In this document: piece after piece, positions 1 through 7,118 of the stretch
How the letters are laid out: every line of letters begins with the position of its first letter
How positions within the stretch are numbered: position 1 is the first letter of the stretch
Assembly: GCA_045863035.1 (NCBI GenBank)
Contig: BTUV01000112.1
Span: forward strand, 1 to 8,237
Direction of reading: 5' to 3'
Source: H2-BAC3 sp045863035
GTDB lineage: Bacteria; Bacteroidota; Ignavibacteria; Ignavibacteriales; Ignavibacteriaceae
Length of the DNA stretch: 8,237 nucleotides
The notes under the pieces: generated by a model
The model's database searches: none
Told to the model about the DNA's origin: nothing
The model's input: the letters and a program-made list of their open reading frames with translations, nothing else
Translations under genes and position numbers: made by a program

Positions 1-531
1 CCAAACCCCCTCTCTCCTGACAAACTTAACTCTTTCCCGGTATATACTTCAACCAAATATGATTATTCGTTTACATAAATCCGTATTGGAAAGAGGGGGC
101 TTCGGAATTGTTCATTGTACTTTGTTCATCTCAGAAATATAACAATTACAAGTAAGAAGATTTAGAAGATCATTGTTGAGGATACAGCAGCAGGGCAAAC
201 TTTCCGAAAACTTTCTGGAACAAGCCAGGGTTCTAAGTCGAAATTGTCATTTTTGAAATAAAATGCGTCATACTAATTGGCAGAAGTCAGGATAAAATAA
301 GCAGCTTCCAAAAAAAAAGGCGGTCATAACCTGACCGCCTTTTTATTGTTATCTAAATCTTCTTCGTTCATTTGTCCAATCCTGGAAAGGAATGAGTTAC
401 TCACAGGGCAGGGTGATTTTCCGCTATTGCCCTGCGTACTGCTTTCTCTGCGTTAATCTGCATGATCTGCCGGCAAAAAACTGTTTTATATCCCTCACAG
501 TGTTTTCAGTCAGACAAATGTTGCACGACCA
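1..531. other. Non-coding region at left edge (contains one terminator)
   Basis: No convincing gene is visible. Every ATG on the minus strand left of position 300 runs into a stop within a few codons to about 15 codons, and plus frames open at the left edge close early (TAA at 76-78 in frame 1) without a recognisable protein end. Visible structure: an inverted repeat pairing 6-17 (CCCCCTCTCTCC) with 88-99 (GGAAAGAGGGGG), 11 of 12 positions matching; a short direct repeat AAACTTTCCG/AAACTTTCTG at 197-206 and 208-217; a TGGCAG word at 278-283; a strong hairpin at 310-345 (listed separately); and a perfect 7-bp inverted repeat CAGGGCA/TGCCCTG at 404-410 and 428-434 in the stretch that would be the 3' untranslated part of the 532-2520 gene. 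No tRNA or rRNA was recognised. Confidence 0.7.
310..345 (-). terminator. Intrinsic terminator, probably bidirectional
   Basis: AGGCGGTCA (318-326) pairs perfectly with TGACCGCCT (332-340) around a 5-base loop, and flanking A and T runs extend the stem by four more A-T pairs. Read on the minus strand the stem is followed by an uninterrupted run of T (complement of A310-A318), the classic intrinsic terminator form, so it should end the transcript of the secreted protein gene about 190 bases after its stop codon. On the plus strand a shorter T run (340-344) follows, so it could also stop transcription entering from the left edge. Confidence 0.9.
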
Positions 532-2520
532 CTACTTCACCAGCATCAGTTTTCTGGTCATAACATTACCGCTGCCGTCTGAGAGGCGGTAGTAATATAC
601 TCCTGCTGAGAGTGATTCAGCATTGAGCGAAACGCTGTGCCTGCCTGCTGAGTAGATACCCTGTGCAAGGAGTGCAATTTCGCTTCCGAGCATATCGTAG
701 AGTTTTAATGACACCTGACCTGCCGCCGGAAGTGTAAATGTAATCACCGTTGAGGGGTTAAACGGATTTGGGTAATTCTGATAAAGCATAAATTCATCCG
801 GTCCTGCTGCATCTACTTCTATCTCCGGCGAAAAATGAACCGAACCGTCATAATCTGTTTGTCTCAGACGGTAAGTATATTTACCGGCGGAAACCTGCTC
901 ACGGAATTCATACTGCACTTGCTCAGTAGTAGTTCCTGCTCCGTTCACTCTTCCCGCTTCAAGCCACCCTGTTTCATTATTTTCTCTGCGTTCAATCGTG
1001 AAAAAACTGTTATTGGTTTCAGTTGCAGTTGACCAGGTCAGAAGAACAGCACCCTGTTCAAACCAGCCCCTGAAGGAGACCAGTTCAACGGGAATGACCG
1101 GATTACCAAGCTGCCCTGCCGGACTTATATCCTGTCCGTATATACCGGCATCACCAAGCCGGGTATCACCCCAAACTAACTTACTGTTGCCCATAGGGTC
1201 TATACCGCCGGTCATCTGCAGTTTAGAGGCACTCTGCGCTGACAGAGTTACAAAATCACCCGTCCACTGGAAATCTCCGTTTGTATTAACCGCGAATCCC
1301 TCAACTGAATTATTATTACCGCCGGTACTGCCGTTCAGATAAAAGGCATATATACGACTTGCGCCATAGAAGGTGTTGAACGAACTGAGACTGGTGGTGA
1401 ACGGAGCGGAGAGCGGTTTAAATACTTTTCCAGCCGCACCCCACTGAAGCGAGCCCGATGCATTTACCATCTGTCCGGAAACTCCGTGTGAATTCTGATT
1501 GCCATCGGTTTCAAGCCAGAATGAAAACAAATTCTGATCTGCCGGGTCGAAACTGATAACCGGATTAAATTTATGCTGACCATTATCTGCTGCAAGTTCG
1601 ATTCCATTTACGGTATATGAAATGCTTCCGTCACTTTTTACACGCTGGGCAAATGCGGCCTGGATATTATTCTGATCCCTGTCATCGTGCCAGGCAATAA
1701 TACCACCGCCAAGTTTATCACTGATAACCTTCGGTTTTGAAAATGCTGCTATTCTTCCGTTATCCTGCACCTGGGTTGACCATGAAACAGTTCCGGTTGA
1801 TGAAACTTTTTGCGCTCTGAGCTTAACTGTCTGTGCGGGAAAATTTCCTGTTGTAACAGTGTGGAATACAATAAAGCTGCCGCTGTCAGACGGCACAAGG
1901 TCAGGATAACTGAAGCCGGCGCTGGCATCCTGAAGAGTTTTCTGTTCATCCCCCCAGAGCTTTACGCCATCAGATGAAAGGATGTGCATACCCACCTTAT
2001 AAGGGTTTTGCGCAAGAATCCAGATTACAGCGATATTTCCATTGCCAAGCACGGTTATTTTCGGGTCTGCCTGATAAACTGTGCCGGTTGAAAGCCCGAC
2101 TCCGTTGCCGCCCCATGAATACTGCCCGGAGGGACTGATCTTATATATATACGGCTTTAGCGAGCCCTCACGTATGTCAGTAAATGCAATTATTGCATTT
2201 CCATTATTGTCAACTTCTAAATCATAGTCAACAAGAGATGTATTCTGAGGGTTATTGCTGATGAGCAGTCCTCCGCTTGCCCAAAGTTTGTTGCCGTGAA
2301 GATCAAGATTCTGCATATACACAGCATAGCTGCCATTACGACTGTCAAACCAGCTTACATAGCAGCCGCCATCAGGGCGGACTGCTATCTTGGCGAGTGC
2401 CTGTTCACCGGTGGTATCACAGACTGCGAATGTAGCGTTCGGGTTGCTCGCCCACTGAGCCATTATTGCGGGGGCAGAGACGAACAAAAACACAAAAATG
2501 AACGAAGTTGATTTCCGCAT
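532..2520 (-). CDS. Secreted repeat protein (beta-propeller-like) with Fn3-like domain and type IX secretion C-terminal sorting domain
   Basis: This 662-residue protein is predicted to be exported and then secreted or surface-anchored by the type IX system; its substrate or partner is unknown. Residues 1-21 form a signal peptide (MRKS, a hydrophobic stretch, likely cut after A21). Residues 24-477 hold eight repeats of 53-59 residues. Most end in a G-x-x-x-W signature: W80, W136, W189, W247, W360 and W419, with Y302 in repeat 5; the eighth, near 466-473, is degenerate. Repeats 1, 2, 5 and 8 also carry a D-x-R motif (D59/R61, D115/R117, D279/R281, D452/R454). The signature resembles the tryptophan-docking motif of PQQ-type eight-bladed propellers, so an eight-bladed propeller is inferred. 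Residues 478 to about 570 look Fn3-like (VELVSF, LTWSTATETNNSFFTIER). Residues from about 576 to 662 are a type A sorting domain (YPNPFNPST from Y583, ending RKLMLVK). GAGG lies 5 bases before the ATG. The gene stands alone between two terminators. Confidence 0.9.
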   Translation of the reverse strand: MRKSTSFIFVFLFVSAPAIMAQWASNPNATFAVCDTTGEQALAKIAVRPDGGCYVSWFDSRNGSYAVYMQNLDLHGNKLWASGGLLISNNPQNTSLVDYDLEVDNNGNAIIAFTDIREGSLKPYIYKISPSGQYSWGGNGVGLSTGTVYQADPKITVLGNGNIAVIWILAQNPYKVGMHILSSDGVKLWGDEQKTLQDASAGFSYPDLVPSDSGSFIVFHTVTTGNFPAQTVKLRAQKVSSTGTVSWSTQVQDNGRIAAFSKPKVISDKLGGGIIAWHDDRDQNNIQAAFAQRVKSDGSISYTVNGIELAADNGQHKFNPVISFDPADQNLFSFWLETDGNQNSHGVSGQMVNASGSLQWGAAGKVFKPLSAPFTTSLSSFNTFYGASRIYAFYLNGSTGGNNNSVEGFAVNTNGDFQWTGDFVTLSAQSASKLQMTGGIDPMGNSKLVWGDTRLGDAGIYGQDISPAGQLGNPVIPVELVSFRGWFEQGAVLLTWSTATETNNSFFTIERRENNETGWLEAGRVNGAGTTTEQVQYEFREQVSAGKYTYRLRQTDYDGSVHFSPEIEVDAAGPDEFMLYQNYPNPFNPSTVITFTLPAAGQVSLKLYDMLGSEIALLAQGIYSAGRHSVSLNAESLSAGVYYYRLSDGSGNVMTRKLMLVK

Positions 2521-2827
2521 GAATTCCTCAAGAAGTTTTTATAAAATTAACGGTAAATTCTGAAGAATCAAAAAGAAAAGATTACCAATTCTAAACCCCC
2601 GACCACAGCGTGGCAGCAAACTGGCAGAAATTATTGTGAATCGTAAATTATTTTTCGACCTCGGAGTGATCACAGATTGGCAGAAAGGATATGTATTGCC
2701 ATATAACCTCCCGGATTCCCGCTAAACTAAACCGTACAATTCATTTAACATAACTTAGCGCATCAATCCCATTTAAAACAAAAAAGGGATGAGAAAAATC
2801 TCATCCCTTATATAATCTATGTATTTA
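2521..2827. other. Intergenic region between alaS and the secreted protein gene
   Basis: These 307 bases hold no gene. Next to the secreted protein start is its ribosome binding site (GAGG on the minus strand at 2526-2529). Three TGGCAG words lie in the middle on the plus strand (2611-2616, 2622-2627, 2678-2683). The first two together give TGGCAGCAAACTGGCA, which has the GG-N10-GC spacing of a sigma-54 promoter, but it faces the 3' end of alaS and no plus-strand gene follows. CCACAGCGTGG at 2603-2613 is a small inverted repeat. The alaS terminator lies at 2775-2809. The promoter for the 532-2520 gene should be here on the minus strand; a weak -10-like TAGAAT (complement of 2588-2593) was seen, but without a well-spaced upstream element, so no promoter is called. 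Confidence 0.6.
2775..2809 (-). terminator. Intrinsic terminator of alaS
   Basis: AAGGGATGAGA (2784-2794) and TCTCATCCCTT (2799-2809) form a perfect 11-bp stem with a 4-base loop. On the minus strand the stem is followed by TTTTTGTTTTAAAT (complement of 2772-2785 region), a T-rich tail. It begins 18 bases after the alaS stop codon, so it should end the lipoprotein-alaS transcript and separate it from the secreted protein gene. On the plus strand no T run follows, so it works in one direction only. Confidence 0.9.
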
Positions 2828-5416
2828 TCAGGCGAGATACCCTGAAACTATCCCCGGGAACTGCCTGAGCACATCCCCAACTTTGCCGGTATCTTTTGCT
2901 CCGGCCGTTGCCAGGTGAGGTTTCCCACCGCCGCCACCGCCAAGCTGTTTGGCAATATCACCGACTAATTTCCCGGCAGAGAGTTTCTTTTCCTTAATTA
3001 AAGCATCAGAAACAATACACACCAGACCAACCTTGCCATCATGAACAGAGGCAAGCAGCCCTACGCCATCCTTCATTCTGTTACGGAACTCATCGCCAAA
3101 GAATTTCAGATCATCAACCGATGCATCATCAATCATTCCGGTATATATCGCAACTCCGTTTGACATCTGCGGATTCTGCATCAATGCTGGAAGCACAGAA
3201 AGCTTCTCCTTTAATTTAAGATCATTTATTTCTTTTTCCAGCTTTTTCCGCGTATCAGTCAGTTCGAGAATGCGTGACTCAAGCTCATGCTCTTTTTCAA
3301 TCTGATGGCGAATCCACCGCTCAACGCCAAGCCCTGTAACTGCTTCAATTCTCCGGACTCCGCTTGAGATTGATGACTCGCTGATGATTTTAAACAGACC
3401 AATCTCACTTGAGTTTCTCACATGCGTTCCGCCGCAAAATTCAACTGAATAATCACCATATTGCACAACATTCACAAAGTCGCCGTATTTATCACCAAAG
3501 AACATGAGTGCACCCATCTTCTTCGCCTCATCGAACGGTACATTGCGATGATGCTGCAACGGTATATTCTGCAACAGATAATCGTTTACCATTGCTTCAA
3601 TGTCCATCAGTTCATTATGGCTTACTTTTGAAAAATGAGTGAAGTCAAACCTCAGGCGATCAGGTCCAACATAAGAACCCGCCTGCCCAACGTGGGTACC
3701 AAGTATTTTCCTTAATGCTGAATGCATTAAATGCGTGGCCGTATGATTACGCATGATTTCATATCTGCGTGAACGGTCAACCGATGCAGTTATTTCAATA
3801 CCAGGTTCAAGCAGAGCACCGCTTTCGTTCTTAACTGCATGAACCGTTTTACCTTCGATCTTTGCTACATCAACCACTTCAAGCTGATATTCTGCAACCT
3901 TAATAATTCCTGTATCGTCAATCTGTCCGCCTGCTTCAACATAAAACGGCGTTTTATCAAGAATTATATATCCTGCTTCATCATCAGTTTTCACACCTTT
4001 AATAACCGCATGTGATGTTAAATCCTCATATCCGGTGAACACCGTCTGCTCTGCACCGCTAAGAGCGAAGCCGTCAAGTCCGGTCAGATTAACACTCACT
4101 GATGCAAACTTTTCTTTAGAGGCCTCTCGTGCTCTGCTTTTCTGTTCCTCCATCAGTTTTTCAAATCCGGTTTCATCCACGCTCATTCCGAGTTCTAATG
4201 CCATGACGCGGGTCAGATCAACAGGAAAGCCAAAAGTATCATACAGTTTAAATGCATCTTCACCCGGGATAACGTTTTTCCCCTGCTTCTTCATCTCGGT
4301 TGCTATTTGTTCAAACAGAGATATACCCTTGTCCAGAGTTCTGTTAAAACTTTCTTCTTCGGCTTTGATGATACGCTTAACATGATCCTGCCGAGATACG
4401 ATTTCAGGAAACACATCACCCATCGTTTCGCTGAGTATATCCACCAGTTTATATAAAAACGGTTCTTTCAGCCCAAGCTTTCTGCCGTAACGTGAGGCAC
4501 GGCGGAGTATTCTGCGCAGTACATATCCTCTCCCCTCATTGCCCGGCACAGCGCCATCAGCAATAGCATAAGCCAGCGTGCGTATATGATCAGCAATAAC
4601 CCGCATTGGTATCTGATCTTCTTCCTTCTCATACTTCACATTTGAAAGATGTGAAACCGCGTTAATAAGCGGCATAAAAACATCGGTATCATAATTAGAG
4701 TTTTTGCCCTGCAACACTGCGGTTACGCGCTCAAAGCCCATACCGGTATCAACATGTTTTGCCGGAAGTTCATGCAGCTTGCCGTTTTCGTCACGGTTAT
4801 ACTGTATGAACACGAGATTCCATATCTCCATGCAAAGCGGTGAACCGGCATTAACCAAAGAAGGGTCATCCGGATTATCACTCAGGTTAATATGTATCTC
4901 TGAACAGGGGCCGCATGGACCGGTTTCTCCCATCTCCCAGAAATTATCTTTTTCATCAAATTTGAGGATATGAGAATGTTTTATATCTGTTTCTGATTTC
5001 CAAAGCTCCAATGCTTCTTCATCAGTGCGGTATATAGTAGCATAGAGACGGTCTTTAGGCAGTTTCCATACTTCAGTAAGCAGTTCCCACGCCCAGCGAA
5101 TTGCTTCCTTTTTGTAATAGTCACCAAATGACCAGTTGCCGAGCATTTCAAAAAACGTATGATGATAGGTATCATGCCCCACTTCTTCAAGGTCGTTGTG
5201 CTTTCCGCTTACTCTTATACACTTTTGTGTGTCTGCCGCGCGGGTGTAGCTTCTGCTGCCTGTGGCAAGAAACACATCCTTGAATTGATTCATGCCCGCG
5301 TTCGTAAAAAGCAGAGTCGGGTCATCAAACGGCACGACCGGCGCGCTCGGCACTATGGTATGCTGTTTGCTCTTAAAAAAATCTAAAAACTGTTGTCTGA
5401 TCTCTCTTGATGTCAT
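2828..5416 (-). CDS. alaS: Alanyl-tRNA synthetase
   Basis: This cytoplasmic class II synthetase charges tRNA-Ala with alanine and hydrolyses mischarged Ser/Gly-tRNA. Its 862 residues are close to the usual 870-880 and the protein looks complete. The N-terminal aminoacylation domain has the motif 1 region with PVVPFDDPTLLFTNAGMNQF (26-45), R68 and K72 in the CIRVSGKHNDLE stretch, FFEMLGNWSFGDY (88-100) and TGPCGPCSEIH. The glycine-rich GNEGRGYVLRRILRR begins at G292. The editing domain has all four expected zinc ligands: H558 and H562 (HTATH), C661 and H665 (CGGTH). A charged, coiled-coil-like linker with many E, K and L follows, from about 685 to 720. The C-terminal DHHA1 (C-Ala) domain has six glycines at 826-831 and then KPH (832-834). 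The ATG lies 18 bases after the lipoprotein stop codon, which suggests co-transcription; upstream GAGAAG is a weak, rather distant ribosome binding site. A terminator follows the gene. Confidence 0.99.
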   Translation of the reverse strand: MTSREIRQQFLDFFKSKQHTIVPSAPVVPFDDPTLLFTNAGMNQFKDVFLATGSRSYTRAADTQKCIRVSGKHNDLEEVGHDTYHHTFFEMLGNWSFGDYYKKEAIRWAWELLTEVWKLPKDRLYATIYRTDEEALELWKSETDIKHSHILKFDEKDNFWEMGETGPCGPCSEIHINLSDNPDDPSLVNAGSPLCMEIWNLVFIQYNRDENGKLHELPAKHVDTGMGFERVTAVLQGKNSNYDTDVFMPLINAVSHLSNVKYEKEEDQIPMRVIADHIRTLAYAIADGAVPGNEGRGYVLRRILRRASRYGRKLGLKEPFLYKLVDILSETMGDVFPEIVSRQDHVKRIIKAEEESFNRTLDKGISLFEQIATEMKKQGKNVIPGEDAFKLYDTFGFPVDLTRVMALELGMSVDETGFEKLMEEQKSRAREASKEKFASVSVNLTGLDGFALSGAEQTVFTGYEDLTSHAVIKGVKTDDEAGYIILDKTPFYVEAGGQIDDTGIIKVAEYQLEVVDVAKIEGKTVHAVKNESGALLEPGIEITASVDRSRRYEIMRNHTATHLMHSALRKILGTHVGQAGSYVGPDRLRFDFTHFSKVSHNELMDIEAMVNDYLLQNIPLQHHRNVPFDEAKKMGALMFFGDKYGDFVNVVQYGDYSVEFCGGTHVRNSSEIGLFKIISESSISSGVRRIEAVTGLGVERWIRHQIEKEHELESRILELTDTRKKLEKEINDLKLKEKLSVLPALMQNPQMSNGVAIYTGMIDDASVDDLKFFGDEFRNRMKDGVGLLASVHDGKVGLVCIVSDALIKEKKLSAGKLVGDIAKQLGGGGGGKPHLATAGAKDTGKVGDVLRQFPGIVSGYLA

Positions 5417-5434
5417 ATATACTGATTACTTCTC

Positions 5435-5863
5435 TTATTCCTCGCTGAGTTTAAACTCAGCTTCTTTTGTTATCTTTTTACCTGAAAGTTCATCTTTTAC
5501 ATTCCAAACCAGCTTATATGACGGTGCACTGTACGTGCTGTCAAGTTCAAACTGTGCCTCAAACTGTATATCAGAAAGCCGTTCTGTTGCAGTCTCCTGA
5601 TACACACCGGTTGAAATTCCCTCCTGTTTATTGCCATCCGGAGATATGAGGTCAACAGTGAATGTTAAATGATGGCTGAACTTTTTATTCTCTTCGTTCT
5701 GCTGAAAACCGCGCACCTGCACAGTTGAATTCACTTCCCAAAGATTATCTTCTTCGAGAAAGAATGAAAAAACTTCCTGATTATAAATTTCAAACGGCTT
5801 TTCATTCGGGCTGCAGCCGGCAATAAACAAAGCCAGCAGAAGGAGTCCCGCTGTCATTTTCAT
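5435..5863 (-). CDS. Small predicted lipoprotein of unknown function
   Basis: I do not recognise the family. From the chosen start the protein has 142 residues: M1-K-M, a hydrophobic segment (GLLLLALF) and a lipobox I-A-G-C with the lipidated Cys at 17 followed by Ser18. This predicts export and lipid anchoring, probably in the outer membrane. The rest is hydrophilic and rich in E, K, T and alternating beta-type segments (for example LTFTVDLISPDG, YKLVWNVKDELSG, EAEFKL), consistent with one Ig-like beta-sandwich. The frame extends upstream to an ATG at 5935, but that adds 24 residues (with two Cys) ahead of the signal peptide and would overlap the serC terminator, so the ATG at 5861-5863 is preferred; a second ATG two codons later is also possible. 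It lies 18 bases upstream of alaS and probably shares its transcript. Length and position recall the gliding lipoprotein GldH, but I see no clear sequence match. Confidence 0.85.
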   Translation of the reverse strand: MKMTAGLLLLALFIAGCSPNEKPFEIYNQEVFSFFLEEDNLWEVNSTVQVRGFQQNEENKKFSHHLTFTVDLISPDGNKQEGISTGVYQETATERLSDIQFEAQFELDSTYSAPSYKLVWNVKDELSGKKITKEAEFKLSEE

Positions 5864-5882
5864 GGTTTTGTCTTTCTGATAT

Positions 5883-5912
5883 ATAATAAAAATTTGTGTG
5901 TTGCAGCGGCAA
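5883..5912 (-). promoter_or_regulatory. Possible promoter for the lipoprotein-alaS unit
   Basis: On the minus strand TTGCCG (complement of 5907-5912) and TATTAT (complement of 5883-5888) are separated by 18 bases, a sigma-70-like arrangement placed just after the serC terminator and about 20 bases before the lipoprotein ATG. The position is sensible, since the terminator would otherwise leave alaS with little transcription, but the -35 match is moderate and promoter rules in this group are less certain. The call is an inference from spacing only. Confidence 0.35.
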
Positions 5913-5941
5913 AAAGGCGGAATGGTGAACCACACTCCGCC
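5911..5941 (-). terminator. Likely intrinsic terminator or attenuator after serC
   Basis: GGCGGA (5916-5921) pairs with TCCGCC (5936-5941), with partial pairing inside (GTG with CAC), and the minus strand continues directly into TTTTT (complement of 5911-5915). It begins 16 bases after the serC stop codon. The interior pairing is imperfect and the T run short, so some read-through into the lipoprotein and alaS is possible. Confidence 0.7.
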
Positions 5942-5957
5942 CTGCCGATATTCTTTT

Positions 5958-7046
5958 TTATCCGTTGTTTTTCATGAAAGCGTTCATGAAATCAACCAAA
6001 TCAACAACTCCCTGTTTCGGGAATGCGTTATAAATTGACGCACGGAGTCCGCCGACTGAACGGTGTCCTTTAAGGCCGTCGAATCCGGCTTTTGTAGCTT
6101 CTGAAATCAGCTTCTTTTCCAGTTCTTCGCTTGGAAGATTAAAGGTGATATTCATCAGCGAACGGGATCCTTTTTCAGCATGTCCGCGGAAGTAGCCGCC
6201 GCTCTTATCTATACAGTCATAAAGCAGACCTGCTTTTTCCTGATTCATCTTATACATTGCTTCCAGTCCGCCGAGTCCTTTAAGATACTTGCCGACTAAG
6301 CTGATGATATATATACCGAACGTATTTGGTGTGTTATAGAGAGAATCATTCTCCGCCTGAATCTTGTAGTTCAGCATGGTGTGCAGACTGCTCTGTGAGC
6401 GTTCAAGTAAATCTTTTCTGATGATAACCAGAACCACTCCCGAAGGTCCGATATTCTTCTGCGCGCCGGCATAGATCAGTCCGTATTTGCGTATATCAAG
6501 CGGCTTGTGAAGTATATCTGATGAAGCATCGCAAATGAGCGGCACATTACCGACTTCCGGCTCACTCATCCACTGTGTTCCGAAGATTGTATTATTGGAT
6601 GTAAAGTGAACATACGCAGCTTCAGGATCGAGTTTCAGCTCTGACTGAGTTGGCACTCTTTTAAAGTTTTCCGCTTCGGTTGTTGCTGATATATTAACCG
6701 TACCGACACGCTTTGCTTCTTTTACTGCCTTCTGGCTCCAGGTTCCTGTCACGATGTAGTCCGCTTTATTAACCGGAGGCATCAGATTCATCGGTACCAT
6801 TGAGAACTGCAATGATGCACCCCCCTGCAGAAAGAGAATTGCATAGTCATCAGGCACACCAAGCAGATCTGCGATATCCTTTTTTGCATTGGCAATAATC
6901 TCGTCAAATTTCTTTGAGCGGTGGCTGATTTCCAGAATAGACATTCCTACACCGGGAAGTGTGAAAAGCTGTTCCTGAGCTTCTTTGAGAACCGGTTCAG
7001 GGAGCACTGCCGGTCCCGCGCTAAAGTTATATATTCTTTTTTCCAT
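5958..7046 (-). CDS. serC: Phosphoserine aminotransferase
   Basis: This PLP-dependent enzyme converts 3-phosphohydroxypyruvate and glutamate to O-phosphoserine and 2-oxoglutarate, the second step of serine synthesis; in many bacteria it also acts in pyridoxal phosphate synthesis. At 362 residues it matches the usual length. It starts with the family signature YNFSAGPAVLPEPVL (6-20), has LQGGAS, part of the cofactor phosphate-binding region, in the N-terminal third, ASSD before the lysine, and the PLP Schiff-base lysine K197 in YAGAQKNIGPSG. The C-terminal GHRSVGGLRASIYNA stretch supplies conserved substrate-binding residues. The ATG is preceded by AGGA at suitable spacing. It lies 55 bases after gmhA and is followed by a hairpin terminator. 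No serA or serB is visible here, so serine genes are not clustered in this window. Confidence 0.98.
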   Translation of the reverse strand: MEKRIYNFSAGPAVLPEPVLKEAQEQLFTLPGVGMSILEISHRSKKFDEIIANAKKDIADLLGVPDDYAILFLQGGASLQFSMVPMNLMPPVNKADYIVTGTWSQKAVKEAKRVGTVNISATTEAENFKRVPTQSELKLDPEAAYVHFTSNNTIFGTQWMSEPEVGNVPLICDASSDILHKPLDIRKYGLIYAGAQKNIGPSGVVLVIIRKDLLERSQSSLHTMLNYKIQAENDSLYNTPNTFGIYIISLVGKYLKGLGGLEAMYKMNQEKAGLLYDCIDKSGGYFRGHAEKGSRSLMNITFNLPSEELEKKLISEATKAGFDGLKGHRSVGGLRASIYNAFPKQGVVDLVDFMNAFMKNNG

Positions 7047-7090
7047 AATTCATTTCCTGTTTTCTATGTTGTGTTTAAAGTCCGGATATA

Positions 7091-7118
7091 TATATAAAAT
7101 TTTATCCGTACAGTTCAA
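7091..7118 (-). promoter_or_regulatory. Possible internal promoter for serC
   Basis: On the minus strand TTGAAC (complement of 7113-7118, inside the last codons of gmhA) and TATATA (complement of 7091-7096) are separated by 16 bases, with serC starting about 45 bases further on. The AT-rich repeat makes the exact -10 uncertain, and such words are frequent in this sequence. The flanking CGGATA/TATCCG (7083-7088 and 7103-7108) could instead form a weak hairpin over the gmhA stop codon. Confidence 0.3.

Noticed and set aside
392..592. Plus-strand open frame of 66 codons
   Set aside because: It overlaps the C-terminal end of the secreted protein gene, has no convincing ribosome binding site, and its product is Cys- and Phe-rich without any recognisable motif.
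998..1342. Plus-strand open frame of 114 codons inside the secreted protein gene
   Set aside because: It is antisense to the Fn3-like and propeller coding sequence, which has clear domain content; the product has no recognisable feature.
4035..4385. Plus-strand open frame of 116 codons inside alaS
   Set aside because: It is antisense to a fully conserved alanyl-tRNA synthetase and has low-complexity, serine-rich content typical of an opposite-strand shadow.
5435..5863. Identification of the lipoprotein as GldH
   Set aside because: Length, lipobox and beta-rich content are similar, but I cannot see a convincing match to the family's conserved residues, so no name is given.
5864..5935. Upstream extension of the lipoprotein to an ATG at 5935
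   Set aside because: It would put 24 residues before the signal peptide and lipobox and would start inside the serC terminator hairpin.
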